Source: JAWLHJ01 sp039587535 (GTDB lineage: Bacteria > Gemmatimonadota > Gemmatimonadetes > Longimicrobiales > Gaopeijiaceae). Taken from it: DNA of 64,000 nt. Each line of letters opens with the position of its first letter. Position 1 is the stretch's first letter. The notes under the pieces were generated by a model. That model was not told where the DNA came from and searched no databases. It was given only the letters and a program-made list of their open reading frames with translations. The translations under genes were made by a program, and so were the position numbers. Below are positions 1-6,790 of the stretch, piece after piece. The stretch is taken from the NCBI GenBank assembly GCA_039587535.1, contig JBDHIF010000002.1, forward strand, positions 1 through 64,000, read 5' to 3'.

Positions 1-1
1 G

Positions 2-43
2 GGTGACCGGCTGGAGGCCGAAGTGCTGTCGCGCGCCGGCTAA
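2..43 (+). CDS. C-terminal end of an upstream cassette gene (partial)
   Basis: The frame from base 2 is open and encodes GDRLEAEVLSRAG before a TAA at 41-43. That stop lies inside the first conserved box (GGCTAAC) of the attC site at 38-133, an arrangement common for cassette genes whose stop overlaps attC. Only 13 codons are visible, so no function can be assigned and the frame choice is not proven. Confidence 0.4.
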   Translation, partial: GDRLEAEVLSRAG

Positions 44-133
44 CCAGGGAATTGCTGCTGACACGGTTTGGCTGATCGGTACGCTTCGCTTGTTCGCGGG
101 CGGGCCGCGCAGCAAAATTCCGGGACGTTAGGC
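38..133 (+). repeat. attC site 1
   Basis: This 96 bp imperfect inverted repeat starts with GGCTAAC and ends with GTTAGGC at 127-133. Inner arms GGAATTGCTGCTG (48-60) and CGCAGCAAAATTCC can pair with a bulge. It belongs to the same sequence family as the sites at 724, 2107, 2815, 4219 and 4925. Integrase cleavage would be expected between G127 and T128. Confidence 0.85.
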
Positions 134-165
134 GGCCTTACCCAAGCCCTCGGAGAACGCGAACT

Positions 166-687
166 ATGTCGACTCGTCGCATTGGTGAGATCGTCGCTGC
201 AGTCGGCGTGATCACTTCCTTGGTCTTCGTCGGACAAGAGATCCGACAGAGCAACATCCAAGCCCGAGCAGCAGCCTACCAAGAGCTGGGTCTTGCTACC
301 GCCGATTTCCATTTGGACATGAGCGAGGCGGTTGTCCGCCTGGTGATGGAGGCGCGGCACCCGGAGGCTATCACCCGATGGACTGCGCTCGATTGGGAGC
401 TCTTCAACAGATTGCAGACGGGCGCAATGAGACAATACGAGACGCTTCTGCTTCAAGTCGAACAGGGACTCCTACCCGCAGATGCGATCGACCGCCTCGG
501 GTACGGCTCCCTCCCGACCTTCCTTCTGGCCTGGCCTGGGACGGCCTGTGTATGGCCTCGCGTGTCTCCCTCGGTAAGCGACGGAGTCCGCGAGCTCGTC
601 GAGAGCATGCCTGAGGCTGAGCGCCACCATTGTGAAATCGACTTGGAGGCACTTGAGATCGACTGGGTGGCGGCGGGAGGTGACTGA
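166..687 (+). CDS. Cassette-borne one-helix membrane protein, unknown function
   Basis: The 173-residue protein has a hydrophobic segment at about residues 8-24 (core AAVGVITSLVFVG) followed by EIRQSN, then a soluble, mostly helical region with several Trp residues. That layout, a short N-terminus, one helix ending in LVFVG.EIR and a 100-150 residue soluble tail, is shared with the cassette gene at 2328-2804. Proteins of this type are common hypotheticals in environmental genomes. The start codon is 33 bp beyond the end of attC site 1, and attC site 2 follows 36 bp after the stop, so the gene fills its own cassette. Function is not recognised. The tail probably faces the cytoplasm, by inference from the short N-terminus. 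Confidence 0.8.
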   Translation: MSTRRIGEIVAAVGVITSLVFVGQEIRQSNIQARAAAYQELGLATADFHLDMSEAVVRLVMEARHPEAITRWTALDWELFNRLQTGAMRQYETLLLQVEQGLLPADAIDRLGYGSLPTFLLAWPGTACVWPRVSPSVSDGVRELVESMPEAERHHCEIDLEALEIDWVAAGGD

Positions 688-723
688 TCTTGAGCACGGG
701 CCTGTTGACACGAGGCCCCGGCC

Positions 724-830
724 GCCTAACAAGGAATTGCTGCTGACAGGGTAGGCTGCCGGAGTACGTCTGGTAACGCCTCGGATTTGTCAGGAGGCGG
801 GCCGCGCAGCAGAATTCCGGGACGTTAGAG
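724..830 (+). repeat. attC site 2
   Basis: This 107 bp inverted repeat runs from GCCTAAC (724-730) to GTTAGAG (824-830). Inner arms GGAATTGCTGCTG and CGCAGCAGAATTCC pair almost perfectly. It is the closest to the family consensus in the window and has a slightly longer central spacer than its relatives. Confidence 0.88.
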
Positions 831-930
831 CGCGGGTACGACTCAATGGGGTGTGATGCCGAACACAGCGGTGCGCACCACAAGGCTAAGGGTCACTTCG
901 TTCGGATCATTGCAGGCTCAACCGGGCCTG

Positions 931-1320
931 CTAGTCCTCGATCACGAGAACGAGAATGGCCGGCAGGAGCCCAAGTGCCAAACCGGTTATGAGCCATCCG
1001 AATTCCGGTGCGTCTATCACAGCCCAATAAGCCCAGAAAGAGACGGAGAAGAGTGCGAAGGCAATGCTGGTCGACGCTAACGGCATGGGGCCGCGTCCGC
1101 TGCTCTTGAACCCCCGCTGGATGAGCCGAGTCGTACCGTGGATGAGTGCGTACGCCAGAACGAGAACGGCAATCAGAAACTGCACGATGTTATCGAGCAT
1201 CGACTCCAATGCTCCACCCAATCCCCGGTGCAGTTCTTCCGAGCCAAGCCAGGCCACTTGCCCGATGGCCTCTGCGGGCAGGAGTAACAATGCGAACAAC
1301 ACCGCCGCCAACCGATACAT
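931..1320 (-). CDS. Cassette-borne small membrane protein, reverse orientation
   Basis: The 129-residue protein has a cleavable-looking signal peptide (MYRLAAVLFALLLLPAEAIG), a hydrophobic segment near residues 45-62 (VQFLIAVLVLAYALIHG), and two more near residues 85-100 and 108-126. No known domain is recognised. It lies alone between attC sites at 724-830 and about 1426-1503 but on the opposite strand to its neighbours. Reversed cassettes occur in integrons and often carry their own promoter, because the array promoter cannot serve them. Signal peptide and helices are visible; role unknown. Confidence 0.7.
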   Translation of the reverse strand: MYRLAAVLFALLLLPAEAIGQVAWLGSEELHRGLGGALESMLDNIVQFLIAVLVLAYALIHGTTRLIQRGFKSSGRGPMPLASTSIAFALFSVSFWAYWAVIDAPEFGWLITGLALGLLPAILVLVIED

Positions 1321-1425
1321 CGCCCGCCTCCGTTAGGTGCTTGCCGGGTCGCCTGACCCGCGAATAGAAATTGTTAGCGAAACCGTCAGCGAGGGCAAGA
1401 ACCGAATCGCGGTCACCGACGTGCT

Positions 1426-1503
1426 TTCTAACAAGGGACTGCTGCGGTCACGGAAGGACTGATGGTACGCTGCGCTGGTCCGCGTGCAGGCGTTGCGTTG
1501 CGA
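1426..1503 (+). repeat. Degraded attC site 3
   Basis: The left half is recognisable: TTCTAAC (1426-1432), then AAGGGACTGCTGCGG and a spacer GGTACGCTGCGCTGG shared with other sites. The right half has lost the CAGCAGAATTCC arm and ends in a poor GTTGCGT/GTTGCGA box at 1492-1503. It separates the reverse-oriented cassette gene from the SnoaL-like gene and is probably a weak or dead recombination site. Isolated GTTAGGT (1332-1338) may be another eroded end. Confidence 0.55.
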
Positions 1504-1609
1504 GCCCCGAAAGCCAGGCGCATACTCGAACTCGCATAAGACGCCGTAAGTGCGTACGGCGGATCTGCAGAATCAGACTTACAACGCAGCCTATCCGGGG
1601 AGGATTCCC

Positions 1610-2089
1610 ATGCGGCTTCTGGCAAAGATCTTGATGCTCGCGGCAGTGGGGGCCTGTGCTCCGGCTTCCGACACACCCCAACCGGAGGCGAGCAACCAGC
1701 CGGACTGGGCGCCGCGGATCCGGGAGGCGAACGAAGCGCTTCTCAATCAGGGGGATCTCGAGCGAATCCCAGAGTTCTTCTCAGAGGCGTACCTATCTCA
1801 TGGTGATGGGGCAGAGGCCCAGGGTCATGACGCGATCCGGGGTTTCCTCGAGGCCTTGGCCGTGGGCTTCCCTGACCTCGAAGTCCAGATCGAGATCCTA
1901 GTGACCGAAGGAGACCGGGTGGCGTGGGTTCGGAGTCACCGCGGGACGCATGAGGGCGAGTTCATGGGCACCCCGGCGACAGGGCGTGTTCTCACGTGGC
2001 AGGACATGGTCGTCACCCGCTACGAAGACGGCATGATCGCCGAGGAGTGGGGGGTGTCCGGACTCGCGGGAGCTCTCTCGTCGCAATAG
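1610..2089 (+). CDS. Lipoprotein with SnoaL/NTF2-like fold (ester cyclase-like)
   Basis: The 159-residue protein begins with a lipoprotein signal (MRLLAKILMLAAVGACAP; lipid-bearing Cys at residue 16). The remainder reads as a SnoaL-type polyketide/ester-cyclase fold: NQGDLERIPEFFSEAY, then GHDAIRGFLEALAVGFPDLE, then RGTHEGEFMGTPATGR and an EEWGV motif near the end. Families of this type bind small hydrophobic ligands in a cone-shaped pocket, and the substrate cannot be deduced. ATG 1610 was chosen because GGGGAGG lies 7-13 bases upstream and it gives the lipobox. It is one integron cassette, followed by the attC at 2107. It is not closely similar to the other SnoaL-like cassette gene at 5268-5627. 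Confidence 0.82.
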   Translation: MRLLAKILMLAAVGACAPASDTPQPEASNQPDWAPRIREANEALLNQGDLERIPEFFSEAYLSHGDGAEAQGHDAIRGFLEALAVGFPDLEVQIEILVTEGDRVAWVRSHRGTHEGEFMGTPATGRVLTWQDMVVTRYEDGMIAEEWGVSGLAGALSSQ

Positions 2090-2106
2090 GCGTACAGAGC
2101 GCTTCG

Positions 2107-2202
2107 TTCTAACACGGAATCGCCGCTTTCCACGAAGGATCTGGTCGATACGCTGCGCTGGCGAACGGGCGGGCCGTGCAGCAGAATTCCGGGACGTTAG
2201 GC
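2107..2202 (+). repeat. attC site 4
   Basis: The site runs from TTCTAAC (2107-2113) to GTTAGGC (2196-2202), 96 bp. The right arm GTGCAGCAGAATTCC is intact; the left arm GGAATCGCCGC is partly changed. Confidence 0.8.
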
Positions 2203-2293
2203 GGTCTCGCGTCAGCGCACAGCTGATTGCAGCAACTCGCTTCGCTCGCTGGCGCGCCCGCCGGTGCGGCAGCAGAATTCCAATCCGTCAGGT
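2203..2293 (+). repeat. Partial attC-like site directly after site 4
   Basis: This stretch ends in GCGGCAGCAGAATTCC and a GTCAGGT box (2287-2293), and contains GCTTCGCTCGCTGG as in other spacers, but has no clear left box. With site 4 it forms a doublet with no room for a gene, so it is either a gene-less cassette or the remnant of a deletion. Confidence 0.55.
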
Positions 2294-2327
2294 AGCCCTT
2301 GAATCCCCTCGATACGAGACTGCGCCC

Positions 2328-2804
2328 GTGTCCGAACGCTCGACCAAAGTCCAACAGGGTATCGCTGCGGTCGGTGTGGTCCTGTCTCTAGTGTTTGTCG
2401 GACTTGAGATCCGGGAGAACACCAAAGCAGTACGAGGGGCCACGATCCAGGCGATTTCAGATCAGAGTATCCTGGGTCTGTTAGAGGGAGCAGCGGACCC
2501 GGACTGGGTTCGGATTCTCACGCATCTGGGCTCCGGCGACAAATTCGCAGACTTGAGCCCTGAGGATCGAATGCGTTACACACTTCGAGCATCCGCCATC
2601 GCTCGGGTGATGGAAAATAGATGGCGTCAAAGAGCGCTCGGCATTCTGGACGACTCCGGGCTCGGCATCGGCGCCGGGATGCACAATACCGGGTGGTACC
2701 AGAGCGAGCACTTCCGGGCATATTGGCGAGAACAGAACATGGCGGCCGTGTTCGAGCCTTCCTTCGTCGACTTCATGGAGAGCGAAGTCATGGGTATCCG
2801 TTGA
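2328..2804 (+). CDS. Cassette-borne one-helix membrane protein, sibling of the 166-687 gene
   Basis: The 158-residue protein starts at a GTG. It has a helix at about residues 10-26 (GIAAVGVVLSLVFVGLEIR) that matches the equivalent part of the protein at 166-687 almost residue for residue (AAVGV.xSLVFVG.EIR). The soluble tails have diverged; this one carries conserved-looking Trp and Arg positions such as RYTLRASAIARVMENRW and a YxSEHFRAYW stretch near residue 130. The two belong to one family that has entered the array at least twice. The gene lies between attC ends at 2293 and 2815. Function unknown; a helix-anchored soluble domain is all that can be stated. Confidence 0.8.
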   Translation: MSERSTKVQQGIAAVGVVLSLVFVGLEIRENTKAVRGATIQAISDQSILGLLEGAADPDWVRILTHLGSGDKFADLSPEDRMRYTLRASAIARVMENRWRQRALGILDDSGLGIGAGMHNTGWYQSEHFRAYWREQNMAAVFEPSFVDFMESEVMGIR

Positions 2805-2814
2805 CCCGGGGGCT

Positions 2815-2909
2815 GCCTAACCATGAATTCCTGCTGTCACGGAAGCACTAGTCGATACGCTACCCTGGTCAGGAGGTTGGCGGCGCGGGAGAATTCCGGG
2901 ACGTTAGCT
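2815..2909 (+). repeat. attC site 5
   Basis: The site runs from GCCTAAC (2815-2821) to GTTAGCT (2903-2909), 95 bp, with inner arms TGAATTCCTGCTG and GGGAGAATTCC. The right arm has lost its CAGCA core, so pairing is weaker than in sites 1 and 2. Confidence 0.8.
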
Positions 2910-2932
2910 GCCCCTCTAACTGATTGTGTCAC

Positions 2933-4192
2933 ATGATTTCCAGAGTCCCGCAGAACCAAGTGCTACGAGCGCTTGTTGTACCGTCCGTCTTGGGACTGGT
3001 CGCCTGCGGGCCAGTTCCCGACGTCGAGGCCCCTGAGGAGGTCGGGCTAAGTCCCTATCTGTATGTATGGGCTGGGGCCGAGGACCAGGGGGAAAGTGAC
3101 TTCCTTGCCGTGATCGACTCGGACCCCGCATCGGCCACTTACGGGGAGATCCTGTCCAGCGTTCCGGTCGGGGTGCAGGGGAACGCGCATCACTCGGAGC
3201 ATAGCATGCCGAGCGGTGATTCCCTGTTCGTGAACTCGTTCAGTGCCGGAGCGACCTTCGTGATCGATCTATCTGATCCGAGAACGCCGGTCGTGGCGAG
3301 TTCCTTCCGTGGGATCGACGGATACACTTATCCACATACCTTCGAACGTCTGCCGAACGGAAACGTGTTGGCCACCTTCCAGACGAAGGGCGAGGGGAAC
3401 GAGGTGGCTGGCGGGCTGCTTGAGCTCACTCCATCAGGGGATCTCGTCAGGGCAGCGGATGTCGCGGATTCCGTGGATCCGGAGATACGTGCTTACAGCG
3501 TGACGCCGATTCCCCGCATCGATCGGGCCGTTAGCACCACGAGTGATATGTGGGGCGAAGCCTCAGGGACGTCCTTTCAAACATGGCGCCTCTCCGACCT
3601 GGAATTGTTGCGCACCGTGCGGCTGGAGCCTGGCCCTGGCGGCTATGAGCACCGCGATCCTGCCGAGATCCGGCTCCTTTCGGATAGTGTGACCGCCATG
3701 ATGACGACCTTCACATGCGCCCTCTACCTACTTCGGGACCTTGAGAGTGAGAGTCCGTCGGCCGAACTGGTGAATGCCATGCCTTGGTCCAGTTATGAGA
3801 CGGATGAGTGCGGCATCCCCGCAACCTGGGGGAACATCTGGCTTCAGACGTACAGCCATTCCGACGGAGCGTCGTTAGTCTCCTTCGACATCTCGGACCC
3901 AACGAACCCCGTCGAACTGGACCGTCTGGGCTGGGACGGAGACTGGTGGCCGCACTGGATCTCAATCGAGCCCGGAGGTCAGCGAGTAGTCGTCACCTCG
4001 GGGGAGGGCGAAACGCTCTATCGCGTCCTAATGGTCCACATGGACCCCGAAACGGGCGCCCTCGAGTTCGACCCGTCATTCCGGGATCCGGGTGAAAGCG
4101 AGCCCGGTGTGCTATTCGATCGAGGTTCATGGCCTCATGGGCAGGCAGGTGCGGCTCGTCCTCATGGAGCGGTCTTTTCCGGCGTGCGTTGA
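2933..4192 (+). CDS. SBP56-like (selenium-binding protein/methanethiol oxidase) lipoprotein
   Basis: The 419-residue protein has a lipoprotein signal ending GLVACGP. The mature part is a beta-propeller with features of the SBP56 family: YLYVWAG near the start, then FLAVIDSDPASATYGEIL, then GNAHHSEH, and repeats of the form xVxDLSDPRTPVV and SFDISDPTNPVEL. SBP56 proteins include methanethiol oxidases with metal-binding His residues; the His-His-Ser-Glu-His cluster is visible, but enzymatic activity is not proven. ATG 2933 is preferred over an in-frame TTG at 2924. At 1.26 kb this is a large cassette cargo. It begins 24 bp after the attC at 2903-2909, with the attC at 4219 behind it. The C-terminus ends abruptly for the family, so a shortened end is possible. 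Confidence 0.72.
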   Translation: MISRVPQNQVLRALVVPSVLGLVACGPVPDVEAPEEVGLSPYLYVWAGAEDQGESDFLAVIDSDPASATYGEILSSVPVGVQGNAHHSEHSMPSGDSLFVNSFSAGATFVIDLSDPRTPVVASSFRGIDGYTYPHTFERLPNGNVLATFQTKGEGNEVAGGLLELTPSGDLVRAADVADSVDPEIRAYSVTPIPRIDRAVSTTSDMWGEASGTSFQTWRLSDLELLRTVRLEPGPGGYEHRDPAEIRLLSDSVTAMMTTFTCALYLLRDLESESPSAELVNAMPWSSYETDECGIPATWGNIWLQTYSHSDGASLVSFDISDPTNPVELDRLGWDGDWWPHWISIEPGGQRVVVTSGEGETLYRVLMVHMDPETGALEFDPSFRDPGESEPGVLFDRGSWPHGQAGAARPHGAVFSGVR

Positions 4193-4218
4193 ACTCGGGT
4201 GGCTCCCCACCCCGCGCT

Positions 4219-4313
4219 GGCCAACATGGAATTGCTGCTGACACGGGCGAGCGGGTGGGTGCGCTGCGTTGGCGATCGGGCGGGCCGTGCAACAGAATTC
4301 CGAGACGTCAGAC
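4219..4313 (+). repeat. attC site 6
   Basis: The site runs from GGCCAAC (4219-4225) to GTCAGAC (4307-4313), 95 bp, with arms GGAATTGCTGCTG and GTGCAACAGAATTCC. The terminal box has a T-to-C change from GTTAGAC, which could reduce recombination. Confidence 0.8.
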
Positions 4314-4333
4314 AGCGCCTTGAGGAATAGAGC

Positions 4334-4906
4334 GTGAACCGATGCTTCGTCATGATAGCACTTCTGGCCTTCCCGAGGCCCGACCCAGCGCTGGCGCAGG
4401 ACCTGCCTGTCATATCGGACGGGACACTGATACGGATCTCGGCCCCGTCGGAAGGCATAAGTTCTCAGCGAGCCACCTTTGTCTCGTGGCAAGCGCAAAG
4501 CCTCGCTGCTGTCTTTGCGCCCGAAGGGGACACGATGGAAGTGTCGCTTGGATCCATCACGCGGCTGGAAAGCTTCGTGGGCAGGAGTGCTGGGCGGGGT
4601 GCCGTCAACGGGGCCCTGATCGGGGGTGCTGCGTTGGGTGTGGTCGGGTTACTCGTTGGCCGGGCCAAGGTGGCAGACTGCTCCGGTTCGTTCTGCTCGA
4701 TCGGAGCCCTCAACTACCTAGTCGGCGGTTTCGCCGCCGGCGTAGCGATAGGTGCGCCGATCGGAAGCCTGCGTCCGCCAGAGCGTTGGGAGAATCACAG
4801 GCTCTCTCCTGAGGCTGGCTTTCCTGAGCCACGTCTCTCGCCCAACAGGGGCTTCATTCTACTCGTCCCGGTGGCGGCCCTGCTGATTGCTGCTCTCACG
4901 ATCTGA
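4334..4906 (+). CDS. Exported protein with glycine-zipper segments
   Basis: The 190-residue protein starts at a GTG 20 bp after attC site 6. It has a signal peptide (MNRCFVMIALLAFPRPDPALAQ), then a short beta-rich domain (GTLIRISAPSEG; TFVSWQAQSLAAVF; VSLGSITRLESF), then two glycine-rich hydrophobic stretches (GAVNGALIGGAALGVVGLLVG and LVGGFAAGVAIGAPIGSL), and a final hydrophobic segment. Gly-zipper segments occur in envelope and pore-forming proteins. The overall pattern, an SH3-like exported domain plus Gly-rich hairpin, recurs in hypothetical proteins of this kind of organism. No enzyme motif is seen. A periplasmic or membrane-associated location is inferred. Confidence 0.72.
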   Translation: MNRCFVMIALLAFPRPDPALAQDLPVISDGTLIRISAPSEGISSQRATFVSWQAQSLAAVFAPEGDTMEVSLGSITRLESFVGRSAGRGAVNGALIGGAALGVVGLLVGRAKVADCSGSFCSIGALNYLVGGFAAGVAIGAPIGSLRPPERWENHRLSPEAGFPEPRLSPNRGFILLVPVAALLIAALTI

Positions 4907-4924
4907 TGGCGAGTGGCGGCCGCT

Positions 4925-5019
4925 CTCCAGCAAGGAATTCCTGCTGTGACGGAGGGCCTGATCGGCACGCCGCGCTGCTGTCTGGGCGGGCCGTACACCA
5001 GAATTCCGAGACGTTAGAG
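4925..5019 (+). repeat. attC site 7
   Basis: The site ends in GTTAGAG (5013-5019) and has inner arms GGAATTCCTGCTG and ACCAGAATTCC. Its left box reads CTCCAGC instead of RYYYAAC, so the outer pairing is weakened. Confidence 0.72.
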
Positions 5020-5029
5020 AGGGCCCGGC

Positions 5030-5149
5030 GTGACCGATACCTCAGCCAGGGAGTTGAGCCTGTTGGTGCCGGTTATGGATCTCTTGGAAGCGGACGTAAT
5101 CCGAGGCCGGGACCGTACCGAACAGGTGACTCCGCGCAGGCCCGTCTAG
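5030..5149 (+). CDS. Possible 39-residue cassette ORF
   Basis: A GTG 11 bp after attC site 7 opens a frame of 39 codons (MTDTSARELSLLVPVMDLLE at the start) that ends in TAG at 5147-5149. Its position just inside a cassette is typical for a cassette gene, but no family is recognised and it could be the remnant of a longer gene. The following 85 bases carry a faint attC-like left arm (GCTAAAGAGGAACTGCTGC near 5230-5250). Confidence 0.25.
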   Translation: MTDTSARELSLLVPVMDLLEADVIRGRDRTEQVTPRRPV

Positions 5150-5267
5150 CTGTTCCCATGCATGCTCCAACTGGTGCCGCGCGGATCCGAGACGGCCCTG
5201 CCCGGCGGAGGGCGTGGTGGCCCTTCCAGCGGCGCGAGCTAAAGAGGAACTGCTGCTTCGCCGGAGG

Positions 5268-5627
5268 CTAGGAGCTCCGGCGCACCATCTCCGAATATGC
5301 GCCCGGGTCAATTGGCTCAACTCGGGCCAGCTGCCCGTCCCGGATCGTACCCCTCGCAGCGAGGTGCATCGGCTCGGCTCCGCCGGCCGTGATCGTGACC
5401 TTGTAGAGGATCGTGTCTCCATGCGCATCGGTCACCTCGAAGTCCGAAGCCACGGCTCCCTTGGCTCGAAGACCCTTCACCATCTCGACCCACTCGGCCT
5501 TGCCGTACTCGCCGTCAGCGGTGACGAAGATCGCTTCATCGTGGAAGGCCGCATCGTAGAGTGGGGCCACGCTCTCCCAGTCGGTGGCTCCGTCGAATGC
5601 CGCGAGGTACTCGGCGAATTTCTCCAT
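5268..5627 (-). CDS. SnoaL/NTF2-like protein, reverse orientation in cassette
   Basis: The 119-residue protein fits a compact NTF2-like/SnoaL fold: helix MEKFAEYLAAFDGATDWESV, then PLYDAAFHDEAIFVTADGE, a middle helix, and strands DFEVTDAHGDTILYKVTI and HLAARGTIRDGQLARVEPID. The polar residues inside the cone (Asp30, Tyr41, His88) are of the kind used for ligand binding or base catalysis; no substrate can be named. There is no signal peptide, so it is cytoplasmic. Start is ATG at 5627; longer upstream extensions on this strand are low-complexity and not credible. It runs against the cassette direction between attC site 7 and the eroded site near 6144-6250. Confidence 0.68.
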   Translation of the reverse strand: MEKFAEYLAAFDGATDWESVAPLYDAAFHDEAIFVTADGEYGKAEWVEMVKGLRAKGAVASDFEVTDAHGDTILYKVTITAGGAEPMHLAARGTIRDGQLARVEPIDPGAYSEMVRRSS

Positions 5628-6143
5628 CTCTGCTCCCAGCACAGGTGTACGTAGCCTTTTCCGGGTTTGCGACCCCGCTCGAGTCGGTCGGCAACAGTAC
5701 CCGCGGTCTCCTGCCCCAGGCAAGCGGCGCGGTGGGGGTGATGGGTGCCAGACGCCGCCGTGATTCTGTGCCCACGACCAACGGACGGGCAGCTCGGTCG
5801 GGCCGCCCTCGATCAACGCCTGACCGCGACCCGCGGCTCGGTGTGACCGGGAGTCCCCTGAGCCGCGTCGGGGGATCAGATGCCCCAATGGCCACCCGAG
5901 ACCCGCCAACCTCCCGGTGTCCACCGTGAAGAACGGGCGCGCGAACGTACTCGTCTTGGGACTCGGCGGTCGTTTCCTGGGGGCGGCGGTTGCCGGTGAG
6001 ATTCCCGGAGGCACAACGAGCAAGAGCATCTCGATCGCCCGAGATGCCCTGGGGCGATGTGAGCTTCGGTCGGGGACCGTTGGATGAGCCCGGCGTGTCA
6101 TGGCCTCGGCGCTTCCTAGTCTCCGTGGACGGATCGACTGGGT
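5628..6143. other. About 515 bp without a convincing gene
   Basis: This stretch lies upstream of the reversed SnoaL-like gene and probably holds its promoter. A 53-codon frame (5926-6087, plus strand, start MKNGRANVLVLGLGGRFLG) is open, but no family is recognised. Long frames on the minus strand have Arg/Pro-rich composition and look spurious. The stretch probably consists of eroded cassette material. Confidence 0.5.
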
Positions 6144-6250
6144 GGCTGCCGAATGTCTCAGGCGACGGGCCGGTTCCTGAGCGGTGGTCGAAGTGCGCAG
6201 CTTCGCTTGCTAGCGGGCTGACCGCGCAGCAGAATGCCGGTCCGTTGCAC
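6144..6250 (+). repeat. Degraded attC site 8
   Basis: The right half is preserved: GTGCGCAGCTTCGCTTGC, then CCGCGCAGCAGAATGCCGG and GTTGCAC (6244-6250). The left half is poorly conserved (GCTGCCGAATGTCTCAGG near 6145) and its outer box is lost, so the left limit is approximate. Confidence 0.6.
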
Positions 6251-6288
6251 CGCGCACCTGACCGCTGTGTCCAGCGCAGGGAGATGTC

Positions 6289-6675
6289 ATGAAGAGAGTC
6301 ACTGGTATCGGCGGGATCTTCTTCAAGGCGAAAGATCCAGAGGCCTTGGGCGCCTGGTACAAGGACTACCTGGGGATCGACGTCCAGGCATGGGGCGGCG
6401 CCGCCTTCGAGTGGAGAACCCCCGATAATCCGGAGGGGGCCGGGACGACGATCTGGAGTCTGTTTCCAGCTGACACCGAGCACTTCGCTCCGAGCGCGGC
6501 CCCGTTCATGGTCAACTACCGTGTCGCCGACCTGCATAGGCTCCTTGCCGTGCTGCGATCGGAGGGTGTGCGCGTCGAGGAGGAGGTCACCGAATCCGAG
6601 TACGGGAAGTTCGGGTGGGTGCTGGATCCGGAGGGTAACCGAGTCGAGTTGTGGCAGCCACCCGACGGCCAGTGA
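6289..6675 (+). CDS. VOC-family (glyoxalase/bleomycin-resistance fold) protein
   Basis: The 128-residue protein has two beta-alpha-beta-beta-beta modules. The first is ITGIGGIFFKAKDPEALGAWY-like (residues 4-25, written here as a pattern), with K..DPEALGAWYKDYLGI. The second is VNYRVADLHRLLAVLRSEGV, closing with the family signature GWVLDPEGNRVELWQP. The Glu in VELW and the missing His near residue 9 show only part of the usual metal site, so glyoxalase I activity is doubtful. VOC proteins are frequent integron cargo and include antibiotic- and toxin-binding members. A start at ATG 6289 follows GGGAGATGTC. It is the last clear cassette gene. Confidence 0.85.
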   Translation: MKRVTGIGGIFFKAKDPEALGAWYKDYLGIDVQAWGGAAFEWRTPDNPEGAGTTIWSLFPADTEHFAPSAAPFMVNYRVADLHRLLAVLRSEGVRVEEEVTESEYGKFGWVLDPEGNRVELWQPPDGQ

Positions 6676-6790
6676 ACGCCTTCTGGCCTCTGGCGGGGGA
6701 CGGGCTCCGCCGAGCCCATCCAACGGATGCTGCGAACCATCAAGAGGCTGGTCGAATCGACCAGCTGATCGCCCGATGTGTGGCCGTCGA

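Noticed and set aside
38..830. attC repeats as CRISPR repeats or transposon ends
   Set aside because: The repeats are about 95-107 bp, imperfect, spaced by whole genes and have the attC box order; no Cas gene, transposase or target-site duplication is seen.
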